Positions 21,055-36,000 of a DNA stretch of 64,000 nt are shown one piece after another. Position numbers and translations under genes: made by a program. Under the pieces are notes generated by a model. That model was not told where the DNA came from and searched no databases. It worked only from the letters and a program-made list of their open reading frames with translations. Source of the DNA: Rhyacichthys aspro (lineage: Eukaryota; Chordata; Actinopteri; Gobiiformes; Rhyacichthyidae); contig CM072151.1 in NCBI GenBank assembly GCA_036850595.1, positions 14,857,307 to 14,921,306 on the forward strand. The letters run 5' to 3'. The first letter of the stretch is position 1. Every line of letters begins with the position of its first letter.

Positions 21055-24000
21055 CTAGGAGGGAAGCATAGGCAGGAAGTGAGTGGACGGGTGCCTTCTC
21101 CGAGCCTTGTGACCCCGCCGCGGTTTCCCTCGGCCGTTCAGAGAGACGAACATCTGCCTGCCGCCGTGCTTCCAGCGCAGGGAGGCGTACGTGTTGTATC
21201 CGTTCTCCTCGATGCGCTCCTTGAACTTGCAGCTCGGGTTGTACTTCACCTGTGGACAGAGGTTAAAGGGGTTCAAACTGAGCTGTCTGTAGCGAATCTC
21301 TAACTGCTATTCCGGCTGTTCTACAGTGGGCCCACCTCCGAGAAGAGCACAAAGGTCAATGTGTGTCGATGCAGTAAAACACTTCCAGGTGTATTTGTTT
21401 GAATGCTATTTAATTGCTTCTTTTTACGTGATGATTCAGGTATTACTATTTCTTTTCGGTTCTGATGTTTAGGGATGAAATTACAGCTGACTACAGTGCA
21501 CACAAACCCTAACCAACAGTACCCATAGTCACTTCTAAATGTAGTACTACAGTAAATATAACAAATTTAGTGTTCTTGCCACTAAAAATGGCCTTTTTTC
21601 TTTGTAAATAAATACCATTTTTGTATATTAAAAGTATAATGATTCATTGTAAAGTCCTATATTGTCCCTGTTTAAATAAACTATTAAATAAAATAATAAA
21701 AATCTTGTTTTTGTATTAAAGGTGCTGCGTGTAGCCCTTTGGTGGCATCTGGTGGCAACGTTGCAAACTGCGCCTCAAGTTACTTCTAAAATAGAGCTTG
21801 TGAACACCAACAGTAGACAGCCGGATGTGTATAAACCAATTTCATCGTAATGAGTCGGATGATAAAATTCCTTTTGAAATTTAGAAACAAAATCAATTTA
21901 GTTTAGATATCTTTGAAGCATAACCTTTTATTTATTTATTTATTTTGGAAAGGAAAATGCAAAGATTGTTATATTGACACCATTCTACACATTTGTTATT
22001 TTTTACCCCAAATTTCTCCCCTACCGTCACATACCATCCTGAAAGATAACTCTTAACTGTGGGATTAAACACTACAAGTAGCGGCGAGTGACGATGTCTT
22101 TTTGGGGAGAGCTTAAAATGGGCTTTTATCTCTGCCGATCTGTAAGGACAAACCAACAGTCGACAGTTTTCCATGGGTGGTTACCGCTTCTTATCAGTTA
22201 CTCAAAGAGTCTTGACAGATATCGCAGAGACAAGAGGTTCTGCCGCATTCCCTTTTTCTTCCTAGATTGTTATCTCAGTGCTATAATGAGGCCCTTTTTG
22301 AGATACCATCGGGATAGTAGAAGCTTGGCATGATTCACCTGACTTTTTCTTGTTACAGGGGATTCATGCAGCCCAGTGCGGCCTAAGTCCACATTTCTAT
22401 ATTGTCTTGCTCACTGTCTAGATAGTACTTATTACTGTTATTATGTTCTCGTTGAATGATTAACTATGCTGGCTTTTGTCTTTGTGCCTAAATGTACATC
22501 CATAAGCTACACAACATCCAGACCTGATGTGTGGCTGGTTTCAACAATGAGCTGTGATTACGTTTGAAAGCTTACTGCGCGAACGACAATTGGCAGATGG
22601 CACGCAAAGACTTTAAAGGAGCCCCAGCTGGCTCTTTGTCACTTGCCGCTTGCTTTTCTTTCCTCTGCTCGCTGTATTTTGACAGTGGAACGACTCAAGC
22701 TGCAGGTATCATCAAGAGTGGCTCAGGTGTACCGCCATGATTGATAGCCACAGTCTGACCTCGCTCTGGACTCCTTAACGGCGGGGATTCCTGAGATTTC
22801 ACTTCACTTCGCTAGAAATATCAAACATGTCTGACTAGCCACCCATTTGGGACCCCTATGCACATACACTCCCATCCCCCTCCACAGCCCTCCCGTATTG
22901 ACCTCCAGAAAACAATGTTGCCATGTTGTATACGCACCGATCCAAAGAGCGTGCCTTTCTTGGACATAGCTAAGTACAGCCCCGTGCTGACAGATTTGAT
23001 GGCAACAACTCCCACACTGACTGATCGGATTTCCATCAGGCCTGGAAAATAAAAGGGAACAAGAGTCTGGGTTAGGAACATCTAGCTCTGGGAGTTTCCC
23101 CCCCATCAAAAGATACTGTGGCATTAGCGATTAGAATAGCAGACAGCCATACACTCAGGGGAGATGGAGCAGGACAAGAGAAAGGAAAGCCACACACATA
23201 CATCAGACATGCACAGCGGCCCAGGAGAGCTCCCTGTGGGAAAGCAGTCCACATCACAGTAATAAAAACAACGGCTTTAGGTCTGATCAGTGGAACGGTA
23301 TAATAATTATGTCAGAGCTGAATGATAGGTTTCAATATACTACTATATACTGAAGTTTGCACTGTACAGATTTAGTTTACTTTTACACAAAATGGGTTAA
23401 AAGAAAAAATAATTGAATATTTTCCCATTAAATCACACTAATAGGAGAAAAACACTTAGCATTTTGATTAAAATGATTAATCAAAATGCAAAGTAGCACA
23501 ATTTGCACAATAACGTCCTAAATTAAATGAATGTTATGTTTCAAATACATAATTGAGCAAAATGGAAAACTGTCAAAAGTCAGCTTTCAGTATGTGTACA
23601 ATCACATCAACTCCAATAGAAGTTCCATTACTTCATGTTCCTGTGGCTGTCCAGTGTGGACAAACTGAGAGCCGCAGAAGAAGAAGGACATTCATGTTTC
23701 TTTTTGAGAACACATTCTTGCATGAAGGTTCATGGCATCTGTAAACTATTTACTATTTAACGATTTTGTTTATTTATTTATTTCTTTTATTTTAAGCACC
23801 ATCAGGCTTATTTCTGCTGGATTTGCTGTTAGACAACATGTCTCTTCAGGGTGCCATAGCTGTTCACATGCTCTAAAAAGAAACAAAGAATAACCAAAAA
23901 AGGCCATAAAGCTACACAACATAAACAAGTGAAAAGGTTACTTAAATATGATTAATATTTTAGATTAATATATTAATTGATATTTGATCTTAAACCTCAG

Positions 24001-27000
24001 ATGTCAAGCACAAACATTGTCCTAGGATTTGAGGTGGTCAGAATATCTGCGCCATCCATCGTCCACGTCTACGTCTACCTCCTCCGTAACTCACCATATC
24101 AGACAAAATTTAAAAAAAAAACACGACATTCCACATTATTTTTACTCTAAATATTCTATCTAGTTTCTACTAATATTTTTTGTCACATACTAGGTGTTTA
24201 TCTTCCAACAGTGCAACTATTTTCTCGCCGCCAAGTGCTAAAGTTGGCACAAATGTAATTAGTCCACAGTGCCATTACCGTGATGTGTGTTTATAATATG
24301 TTGATAAAGAAATACTGCAATGTTGAAAGAAATAACAAGCACCTGCACATTACATATGAACTGAATAACCCTACAAAGTTACGCAACACGTGCCTGCCAG
24401 ACTTGATAATATAAAAGCGTCCCGCCTCCATGTGTGACACTACATCCTGATAACACCCAGAGCTGTTTACCGACGGACATATAACCCGTGTCTGCTGGTC
24501 GTTTATCCAACCCCTAACAGTCACCTCAGCCCACAGAGGAGCTGTTAGACGTATGGGCTAATTGTTTCCTCTGGGGACTGTTTGCAAAGAAGTCCCATGT
24601 GGCTCTCACTTGATGTGCTTTCTGTCTGCAGACCGACATAAAAGTGCAAATCCATTGTCGTGGCTACAGCAAGAAGATGTTTTGGGGATTTGCCACAAGA
24701 CACTGAATAGCCACTAATTGCATGGGATGAATCTTTCTTTTCGATATCTGTTTCTGCCCTCTTACATCTTCAAAAACACCCTGATGTGGTTGGCTCGCTA
24801 ATCATACCATAAAATCTTCTTGTCACACCCTTGTAAGCCTGGTGCGCTCAGAGAGAAAATATTTTCCCCAAAGTAGCAAACCACTACTGGATATATGTGC
24901 TTGCTTTGGAAAGGTGCTGTAAACATAAAGCCAAAGGTGCAGAGGGAAAGGGTGATCTGAAGCTGGCACACAATCAAGCAACATAAATACAGCAGTAGTC
25001 AACCCCACCAGCCATCTTTTACACAGGACTCATATTAATCCATTTGAATAATCTGAGTCTGTGAGTTTTAAATGGATGATTGACTGCAGGTAGATGGAAA
25101 TAAGATAAAAAAAAAAAAAAGAAACATAATGGACTTCCAAAATCACAGATAATGTTTGTATGGCGAGTTATTAATAACATATGTTGGGCAAAATTTAAGG
25201 TCTGGGTCATTTTAGAGTGACTCCAAACCAAGAGCACAAACACCGACCCATGTGGAAGTCAATGCATGCTATAAAAAGCACAAGTATAATGCACAGTGAT
25301 ACACAAGGATGCAATTTTGGCAAGTCAAATCTTCACTATGAATTTATGATCATGTATCCTATTTTGACGAACGCTGGATATATAATACTTAACTACTTTT
25401 GCCCACATAAGATGAAGCAAAAACTGATACTGGATTTTGAATAAATTGTTTGAAACAAAAGTTAGGCATTTATAATCATTAAACATTTGTCCCTATGGAA
25501 TTTTGCACTGTGTATATGCGCTGCAGGGTCTACCAGTAACTGTGACTAGTATATCACAGGTAATGTATTGGTATAGGTATTATGTTGATGTATCGTTTAC
25601 ATTTTGTGAGAGCACTTGCACATACTCATAGGTCTTCTCAATAGGACAGCTGCTGATACCATCAGAAAATTATCGCTGGCTTCTCAGAACACATCTAAAG
25701 GAACCCAGGACCCAAAAACACACATCTGCTGCTCCCATCACTTTAAACAGATTTGAAACCTTTTACAGCTCTGAACATCACTAGTCATGCTTACCCAGTG
25801 AGGTCATCTGTGCACAGACACAGTACAAAGAGTGTGACGGAGGAAAGAAAAGCAGAAGGTAAACAAACACAGAGTCCTGTTGAGTGTCTTTCTTCTCTGA
25901 CAGGAGCGTGTAAAGGAAGCCTCTCGGCTTGCCACAGCTGCAGGGAAGCGGGGAATGCCACAGTCCAGTCCATCCAGGTATCAACCCAGCTGCACCCTCA
26001 TCATTCCAGCGCTTCCTGTGATCCTCAGAGGAAACTTTAACACTTTGATGGCAGTCTGTACTTTACAAGCTGTGTTTACCAACACCGGGTGTGCGCTGGT
26101 GGCACCTGGAGCGTGCAAAAGACTCATAAGCAATTAGCCCAAGGCCGGCTGGTGATTGGAGCACTGCTAGGATTTATGGGGGATTAGTCCAGGCCAATGA
26201 AAACCGCTGGTGCCTGTAAGTGATGCCAGCAGTAATTGCCATTATTTGCTGGTTTAAGTTCCAGGCACAGTAGGTGAGTCGGAGGCATGTTTGTCACCTG
26301 CGGGTTCGAACTGTCAGCTTTACGGGAAAATCTGGTGACAAAACGAGGAAGAGGTCTGCTTCCATCCTATCTTTTCATGTTTCCATTTCCTCCTTTAGTC
26401 ATACCTCGTTTTATTTCAACAACTGGTAGCAGCAAGCAACACAAAAGATCCGAGCAAATGAAAATGGGGTTTTCAGATTGCTGAGAGTATTCACTGGGCC
26501 ACTGGACGCTTGACCACACATCTATAGAGACCAGTTAAGATCCATGTAACTCACAGTCCTCACACCACTCTTTGAAAAGGCACTGAATTGTTCAAAGCCT
26601 GAGAAATGGGAGAGTATTAGAAGATTTTCTACCTGAAATATATTACTAGTCTCTATGCTGGCTCCAGACCCAGGATATTAACCTGTTAACTATTCAACAA
26701 TACCTTTTACTTGTGTGGTCAGCAAAGCCAATTAAACTCACAAAAAAAACTGTAAATTAATAAAGCAATGATACAATAATATGCAAATCAAAACACACAA
26801 CGTTTTTATGTGATGTCAGGAAATGTTTGAAATTATAGTAACAATATCCCAAATATAAAAATAACAGGAACAAATTCATTCTTTGAGCAGTGAAAAGTGA
26901 AGGTCACTATTGTGCCATACGTGTCCTGCTGTGAAGGTATCAACTGATGGCCCCATTGAGCTCATGAAAAAGGTACTTATAGCTTTCTATTTGCAACTGG

Positions 27001-30000
27001 CAAGATCTCTTAACCTTTGACATGTTTTGGCTGGGATTGTCAATAAGCTCAAGCTGCCATTACAAGCAAATCTCCCACTATACATGTCTAGTCAACTGTG
27101 GATTTGCCATTTATTTCTCCTCTATTGGATTTTTAAAAGCATAGAGAAAGTCTTTTACCCAGTCCCTTTTTACTCTTTCTTTTCTTTTTATCCCCCATTT
27201 TTGGACGTTAGCCCATCGTCAGATCATTTAAGCCTTTTCTGACCTTGAAAAAGCAGACAGAAAGGAAAAAGAGCGACACTCTCACTGGGTTCCCCTTTGT
27301 CAGACTCATGCTGCAGAGCGGGAGGCAGGGTGAAGGTGCTGCTTGTACAAAGGGAGTGGTTTTATTCAGCAGTGAGGCAGGTGCTCCTACTTTCCCATAC
27401 TCACCTGAGGTGAAGAGCTAGACATGATCTTCTTAAAGGCCAAAACAGAATGGGGCCCTATAAAACAAGGTAGAAGCATTTACATTTTCCCACAAATGAT
27501 GAGCAAAAAAGTAGTGAGAAAATGTAATTTTTCTTCTTTCTGTCTTCTTCTTCCTGTTCTCTTTTTCTAGGTTCTTAATTTCTTGGGCGGTCCACTTGAG
27601 CAGCCCTCCATGGCTCAGTGCTCAACCAGAGCAGAGCCTGGGAAGTTCGGTGGTCCTGCTGTGCTCCTACTCTTGATTGACATACCTTTTCAATTATTTC
27701 ACAGTTTGCTTGCTCTTTAAATGAAGAGGGCCTTGTTGTTTTTTTTCCTTCTGCCCTTCTTTTCAAAATACAAGCTTTTCATGTTGGTTCTGGGCCGCCG
27801 GGCCTAATGGCTGTGACCAGCACCTTTGATCTGCCATGACCCCCTTGAAGGGCCTGGTCTTGGGTGAAATGGCCGCCTGAGTGTATCAGTACACACAAAG
27901 GCTGCATCACTCACTACTGCTTTAAACACCTTCAAGTATTACCATGAGAACTGGGGCCTTCACTGCACTGTAATATCCACATGAACCCCTCAGAGCATTG
28001 TAAACACTGATAATCAGAGACTTGTCTACTTGAATCCAGATCTATTGGTGAAAGAAGCCTAATGCTAGCCAGCCCCTATATTTACTGCATCTTTGATCAA
28101 TGAAACTGTATACATTTACACATTAAAACTTATCAAATATACTAATTTGTTTGAAATTTGTAGTCCATACTGCCACAATGCACTTAAATGGCCACCAAAG
28201 CAAAACACATGGGACTGAGCACTGCGCTTTCATTTCATTGGTCATAAAAGCTGCCATGATACAGGTTTAGGGCAGAGGTCAATGCTCTGCCATTCATTAT
28301 GTGCCTAAATGTGAAGCCTAGTGGTGTGTCAGCAGAATCCCTGCTCCGGTGTCAGGGACACTGAGACTGTCTGTGAGCAAGAGCTAATCAATACAATACG
28401 GTACAAATGTCTTAAACACAGTCTGTCTGGGTCTAAATTCAAATGTGTTCGGACATACTTTGATATGAAAACTAGTGAAGAACAGGAAAAAGTGGAATTT
28501 GAAGACCTAATATTGATTGGCTGTTGACAGATGAAATAATGTATTATCAGGACGCACATAATATGGACTTTTAATGAGTGGCATGTGATACCAGGTCAGC
28601 AATGATCTCACAGCAGTGTGCAGCCGATATGAAAGCTGATCATCAATTTGCTCTACAATACCACAATGCCATTGAGACAGGAAGGGATAATTTACAGGAA
28701 ACAGCAGTGTGCTAGGCTCAGATGCATGTTCCTTTACATCCTGCTTCCCTCACAAAAGCATTTTCAAAATCTTTTCATCTGCAGTCCTATTGTTTCTTAT
28801 AAAAGTACTGTAATTATTAATGTGTTATGTTATGGCTACATGTAGCAACCATCAGCTCAACAAGCAAAAGCACTTGAGTACATTGAAATACTGGCCACAA
28901 CTGGTCAGTGATGTCACTGCAGGTGTTTCACATCTGGCCTTCTTCATCACTGATGAGGCTGTCACTGTGATTTTCTGCTTCAAATGATTGACTTTGGATG
29001 TCATTTCACACAGTCAAAGTTGTCTAGGCCTATGCCACCCATTTCTAAAGCTACAAAGTCTGAACTGAACTGTTTTCTACTTTATATTGATTAATGATGA
29101 GTCAATCATATCCATCTTGGAATGAAAATTGGGCTAATATCTGGATTTGGTAATCTTAGTTAATAATTTTAATTGAGACAGTGTCTCACATCTGTTGTTT
29201 TTATATATATTATCAATCATTAAACTATATTCCTTTATTGATCTGATAATTAGTTACATTAAGACTAATTTGGTTTTCCCACTGTTACAGAGTCATTTGT
29301 TGTTTTACATTACGTTTACGTTACTTTTGCCAACTAAGCCAATGTTAGCTGGTTTAAACAGTTGGTCAGTAGGAAAGGGACTGTAGACCCAACATTCACC
29401 TGATGCAGTCTGGAGCAGGGACTGCCTCTTCTTTATTATTTCACAAGAGGAAATAAAAGGGGGAATCTGTCTTTAAGGTCATAGTTGCACTTGACTCTAA
29501 TTTAAACAAAATTAACCTCTCTCTTCCTGGGTCTCCGGACATGCATCATATCTATAACAGTGACTAGACTAGATCATTTTTTTATCCATTACCAGCAGCT
29601 ATGAGATATGTCTGGCCTGTGTTGAGTCGAATGGGCTTGGCCAGACACATGACACATAATGAACAAAGGTGCCGCCTTCACTCACAATCACTTTTTTGAG
29701 TTTGAAATAAAAGTAACTAATTTGAGGACTTAAGAGTACATTGTTCAAATGTAGGTATTTTTGTGAGATATTTTAGTTACCTAAATATAAGAATGAAGTA
29801 TATGACGGACAGGAAAGGACTTGCATCATTTACTATTTCCATGTTCCATTATAGTCTCAGGAGGAATGAGTGTAGATAGGAGCGATAAGAATATTGTGCC
29901 CTCTTTGGTAATCTGTTTGGCCATGTTTAGTGCAAAGCACTAATCAGTATCTGCTGTAACAGTCCTATTAAATAACTCACATTTTTCTGGTGGCAGACTT

Positions 30001-33000
30001 TTGTCAATTATCAATTTAGCTATTATTTTAGAATTATTACCATCACCAACAATGTTGTATTATAGTATACACCTGCAGATTGTGTAAAATACTATACCTA
30101 AATACTATATCTTTAGACAACAATATTCTGAAAGCTGCACTAACAAAACTAAATTTCAGTCAGGTGAGTGGGCGAGTCCTCAGGTCTTTTCTCATGCTTG
30201 CCAGGCGTAGCCACTAATAGTGGTGTAAAGCAGACAGTTTAGCTCTTGGAGCTTAGGCCCATGTCTTTGAGCCCATGAACAAGCCACATGGCAGTGATCT
30301 GCTGAAAAGTGACTCCCACACTCCCGTGGCCTAACTACCAGCCGCAGGGGTGACATTCTCTCACAGACAAACCAGAGGCTGGTCCTCTTTCAGGGCCTGC
30401 ACCGGGCCCTGTTACCCCCACCTTTTCATACGGTGCCGCTGGAAGAAGTACTCCAGGGATTAACCCAGCCAGGTCTTTCAAAGGCCATTAGAGCAAATTA
30501 CAGGTATCTTGTTACCAGTGTGCTGGGACAGGCCAGGTGAGGGGCGCAGAGGCCAGGCGGGAGTCCAGGGGTCAGCCTGGGACAAAAAGACAAGGCCACC
30601 CTGGGCCCCTCTCTATCAGAGTGTCTCGCTGGCTCCACAAACTAGTAGACTAACATCAATGAATGGCTCACTTGATGGGACCTCAGAGACATTGTCTCAC
30701 CACCGTAACATTAGCTCTTTTTCACAGAGCCCCCCCCATCTTCCCCTTTCCATGTCTCCCATCCCATTTTTTATTGATGTGGGCATAACTTTCCCCATGT
30801 CCATGGGTTTATTAAACATGAGATAAACTAAAATGGAACATGTTTACTTCATAACATACATGTTAAAAATTGAATCATGTGGTACCTGCACTTACTGTAT
30901 AAACCACTCAGAAAGATTTCCGGGGGTCAGCAATGAAATTACATTAAGCATTCTGACTTCATACCTACATTTACATTGTAATGCACAACACAACCCTTAA
31001 CGTGTGTTCTGTCAATGCATCAGTATGCTGCCAGCATCGTGAGACTGATGCTGCTGATAAGGTTTGGAGATGGCCACAGGGAGTTCCGCATCCTGCCATT
31101 TTCTCTGGACACACACATGCACTCCCTGGCACACACATGCCCAGAGGCCACTTGTGCCTGCCGCACTCACCCTTTCCCCGACAGTGGATGACAATCTAGT
31201 GAAGGAGTTGCGGAAGTGTTTCATTAGCCAATTACCGCTGGTAGATAAAGCCTACGTTCCCACAGTCCACAAGGCCGGGGGGTCAAATGTGACCAATTAC
31301 CCTCCATCCCTTCACAGGACAGATTAGTCTGTCTGATATGTCCCCAGACAGACAGAGCCAATCACCACACACATGCAGACTCATGGACATGAGATGAACA
31401 TGTGTGTAGTGACTCTTGAATTGAAAAAATACAAAACAGAAGTTACAAAAGTTTGACAAAGCTTTTGAGAGTTTCCCTTCAAACAAACCCTCAACAGTAA
31501 TTATTTTACCTGTTTGCCTGTGTTTAATCTCGATAAAACACGAACTTCCGTGGCCTGTGATTGTGCGTAATGGAACATCAGTCTGTTCATTAGGGACCTC
31601 CACGATGCTAAATCAGAGGGCAAAGACCTCCTGTGATCAAACTCCAGATTTACAAGTGTAGTGGGGGTAACAATAAAGGAGAACCTGATGGCGAGAGTCT
31701 TTGGCATGGTGGTGGGCTCGTGTGGTGAGGTAGCAGAGGTGAAAAAGGTTAACGAAGCCCACAGCGTGCTCCCCGGCTGTTAGCATGTGTCTGTGTGGGA
31801 CTGAGAGACTGCAATCTAACCGACCAAGAGGCCTCTTCTTTAATCAAGGAGGTAGGACGGGGACGGAAAAGTGCCTTCAAATCATGCATCACATCCGTAA
31901 CAAGCAAATGGCAAGCTTTCAAAGGCTTCACAGATAGTTACGAGCAGGTCAGCCCACCAAGGGCTTAGTCACTGTCAACTCTTGTAGTTTCCTGGTACCA
32001 TGAGATGCCAGGATCTGCTCTACACTGACTGATGTCATTCTTCCTACACTGGAATAGGCCCGGTGTGTTGCATCTATTGGATGTATATGATACTCTAAGT
32101 AATTACATATGAACCTAGAGTAGTTAAACGAAGCATGGGGAACATCGGAGATGCAGTTATGTAGTTAGATAACATTTTTGATCATTATGACTTTTACTTC
32201 CTCAGTATATTCCAAAACTGTGACAGAATGTTAATGTGTGCCTGTGTGTGGTTCAGGTGTGCAGTGAGGTTCCAGTGACTGAGCACCGGGACGCTGTGGC
32301 CTGCACTTGCCCCATATTTACATTATTAAAATGAGATGGGCATGCAGGCAGGTGACAGAAAGCACAAGAGAAAAGTCTGCCTCTGTCAGACCTGTCACTT
32401 GCTCCACTGGCCAAAAGGCCTTGACCCCAATTCAATCCACTGCAGGGGAGTATGTAAATGTACACCTGAAGAATATACAACTGAAAAGTAATCAAAGTTA
32501 AGTTTCTCACTACATCAAAGGTTTGAGGTAGGTGTGGTCCGGACAAGTACCGTCTCGGCTACATCACTGCAACACTTTGTGCCACCCTCTGTGTTCTAAT
32601 GAGGAGCATGTCTTCAGAACTGCACACACACTTCAGCGTGCCTCCTAACACACAGACACGTGCCCGAGCTTAGTGCAAGGTAAGGTCTGTTTCATGTTAT
32701 CCATCAGGGAAGGACACGCACATCTTTTTCAGGTTAGGGTCCCCTTCATGCCCCCACAATGGCAGTAGTCTAAACACAGGCGCATGAATTTAGAATGTAC
32801 ACACATATTCAAGGAGCCTGACACAATACTTACATCCAGCTCATGTTCATTTAGTAAAATGGCCTCAGAGATAAAAAGCAGGTATGGGTCAATGTGCGTA
32901 ATGCAGTTCAGAGTCTGAATGGCTTCAATCTGTTGGTATGCACAGACCTGCAGTGGGGTTGCTGTTTTTAGGTTTTCAAATGTGCATTAATTATCCCACG

Positions 33001-36000
33001 TGGGCTTTCAGGAAATACATTAAATGGTTTTGTAGTCCAGATATTGACTGCTCTGCAACAGAGCTCAAGTGACCCTTTTTGTGCTCAGGGCTTTTTTAAT
33101 CCTCAGTTTGGTGACAATGTAGCTGTGAGCTCAGTCAAATGTCTAACCAAAGAGCTAGAACTTGCATTTCCATAAATAGCCACTTAACACCAGTTCCAAT
33201 AATATGTCAAAATCATCATTAGTGTTCAAAAGAATTTGTATCCAAAATAATTAAAAATCTATATACTTCTGTGCTGATAACTCTGCTTCCTTGTCCTAAT
33301 AAGGCCCTTCCCCTATAAAAAACAGAAGTTGACAAAGTTAAGGCAACATATAATAAAGTAATGATAGTAACACATGAAGCAATGTCTAAATGGTATCTTA
33401 AAAATGCTCTGAGTCAGAATTTATAACTTAATTGCCTGACAGCAGGTCAATATTTAGTCCTGCGGTTTGACTGACAGACTGGTTGTAGTTCTGTTTGGAG
33501 ATAACATTAAGATACTGTGATTTGACATGATTTACTCAAATGTCAAGAGAAAAAAATGGCGTGCATGAGTTAACTGCCTGATATTGCTTCCTTTATTATG
33601 TGGAGCAAATCTTAAAGAGGAGAAATAGCTGTCTTTAGGGCAACAGGTGCATTACATTCCTGCTGTTATTGCTTTCCAGTCTGAGGCTCAGGAAAGTTTA
33701 ATTTGTGCATCTTTACACCCCTGCAGTCACCCAGCTAAAGCTGTATTTAAGGATGCCAGGTTCTTTTTTTCCCGTCTTTCTACACCAGAGTTAGTGGCTA
33801 AACACCTTCCAAGACATGATGCCTGGCTCAGTTGAAGTGAGAGGAGCAGTGAGATTAGTCACTCTATTGCAGGGGTCAAAACAAAGCCATTAAAGTTTTT
33901 GCTGACTCAAATGTTGGAGACTCCTTTCCAGCAATTTAGGCTAAATAAGTTAGTGTGTGTACACATTCAGGTGTTTGGGATATGATACGGAAAAGCAGGC
34001 TGCTTCTCAGACCGTATTTGTCTTTGGTAGACACTCCGCTCAGCTCATCCAATCATAGTTAATTGACACCTTTAAAATAACTGAAATAATCCTTAAAATA
34101 ACTTGATCTGCTTTTACTGAGAAAAATGCTAAACCTTTGCATGGCTTTGTTGGAGTACTTGAATGGCTTAAAAAAGTGTCCTGTTTATCTAAACTAAATC
34201 ACCATGTCACATTTATTTTCAGCATATCCTTAATATCTTCTGGTTTACTCCCACAAGTCGATTCACCAAGTCAAGCTTTGTATCCATGTATCCAATTTAC
34301 AGGCCTGTCTGAACATTAGTCAATGGCTTTAGGATGTAAGACGCTGTTTACTGGCACTGTGAGTACTTGTCTTTTGTGTGCCCCTCACACCCACAGGATG
34401 TGCAGAGCTGTGGGATGTACCAAAGGACATGGCAGCTGGAGCCAAAGTCAGACTCTATAAACCTGCTGATGAACCCAGTAAATCCCAAAGATGAGCTGGA
34501 AGCCAGACTATAGGTTGCTAGCTACCAATTGCTACATTTCTTCAACCTTTCATGCTATTAAACCCTGACACCAGTAACTACTGATGCCAATTAGAGTGAC
34601 ACAAACTCTCTGTCCTGCTGTGATCCCAGGACAGCCACTAGTAAAGTTCAACATTTAGACTTGCTTCACCATTGTTAAATGGGTTATTTACTAATCAAAC
34701 CATGTGCTCAAGTGAGCTTCATAAGGAGTCCATTAGTCTCTCTTACGATGAAGGCCACAGTACTTAATAGTCTGATAATAAATGTATAATTCATGGGATT
34801 TTACCCCCCTGCTGGGATCCGAAATTACCACGAATCCCATCTAAGTTGAGACGACCCAGAGGAAACCTTGCATAATGCCTAATGAGCAACGGGAAACGCT
34901 CCAGCACTTCTCCAGCCTTTAATTTCCACCTCAATACTGAGCAGAGCACGCCCCAGTCCTTCTCCTAGCCTCATTAACATGTGTATTCTCCTCTTTCTAA
35001 ACACCCAAGAACTTCCTTCGGCCAGGTGCTCAGGCCCTCCAGCCTCGGCACTGTTCATCCTGTCACATGTCCCGGTTGAGCTCTACCAGAGTTAACAGTG
35101 AGTCATCACCAGAACGTGGTATGGCCCAAAGAGAACCAACTTACTTACACCTATAAAATCACTAACAGCATAGACATTGTGTAATGTCTTTTCACTTTGC
35201 TTGGGAAACCCATTGTCCACAGTTCGACCTAGATTCTAAATACAGCAAAGATCAAGACTGAATTATATACTGTAAATAGACTAGATTTGCTTATTACTTC
35301 CACTGGCCAAGTTTTATGGTGTAAAACCTCTGCTAATTCTGGGCTTTTTTTGGACTGTTTCACTGGTGATCAGCTATCTTAATGTTGCAAAAGGCATTTG
35401 AGCATAAAAATACAGTGTCCAGAGAAACACTTGATAAGCTACTCACTGCCAATTTGGGCAGGTCATTGCACTTAATTTTCTAATGCCAAAGGATGTACCC
35501 AGCCTCCTAAAGAAGTGGGCCATACTTTATACTACTTTAATAACCCATCAGCTTTTGGTTCCATCAGTGCTGTCTGCTTAATTTTAATGGCAACAGATCT
35601 AAGTTTTATAAGTTTGCTAATAATAATAACATAATAAATACAATTTATATCTCATATAGAAAGACTTATATGACGTCACTCTTTACATATCAGATGCTGC
35701 TTTCCAGCTCTTTTACTTTCTTCAGGGGTTGCCCAACCAAAACAACCTAAACCATTCCACTCGGTGGAAATGTGCTATAAAAACTGTAACCAGCACAACA
35801 TTAGGCTGTATAAAAAAAAAAAATCAGAAGCCCTGTTGGAATAGTCCAAAATAATAAGCACAAAGCTCAAAAATATCACAGGCTTTTTATATCACGTACT
35901 ACACTTACAATATTAAAAACTATAAAACTTAGTAGCTTAAGTCGTTTTGAACTGTGTCCACCATTGCACTCAAGCAGTTTGTGAAGAGTGACTGTAAGTT

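Noticed and set aside
31283..31707. Overlapping minus-strand ORFs in fgf22 intron 1
   Set aside because: Neither encodes a recognisable domain and no convincing splice sites flank them; more likely non-coding sequence.
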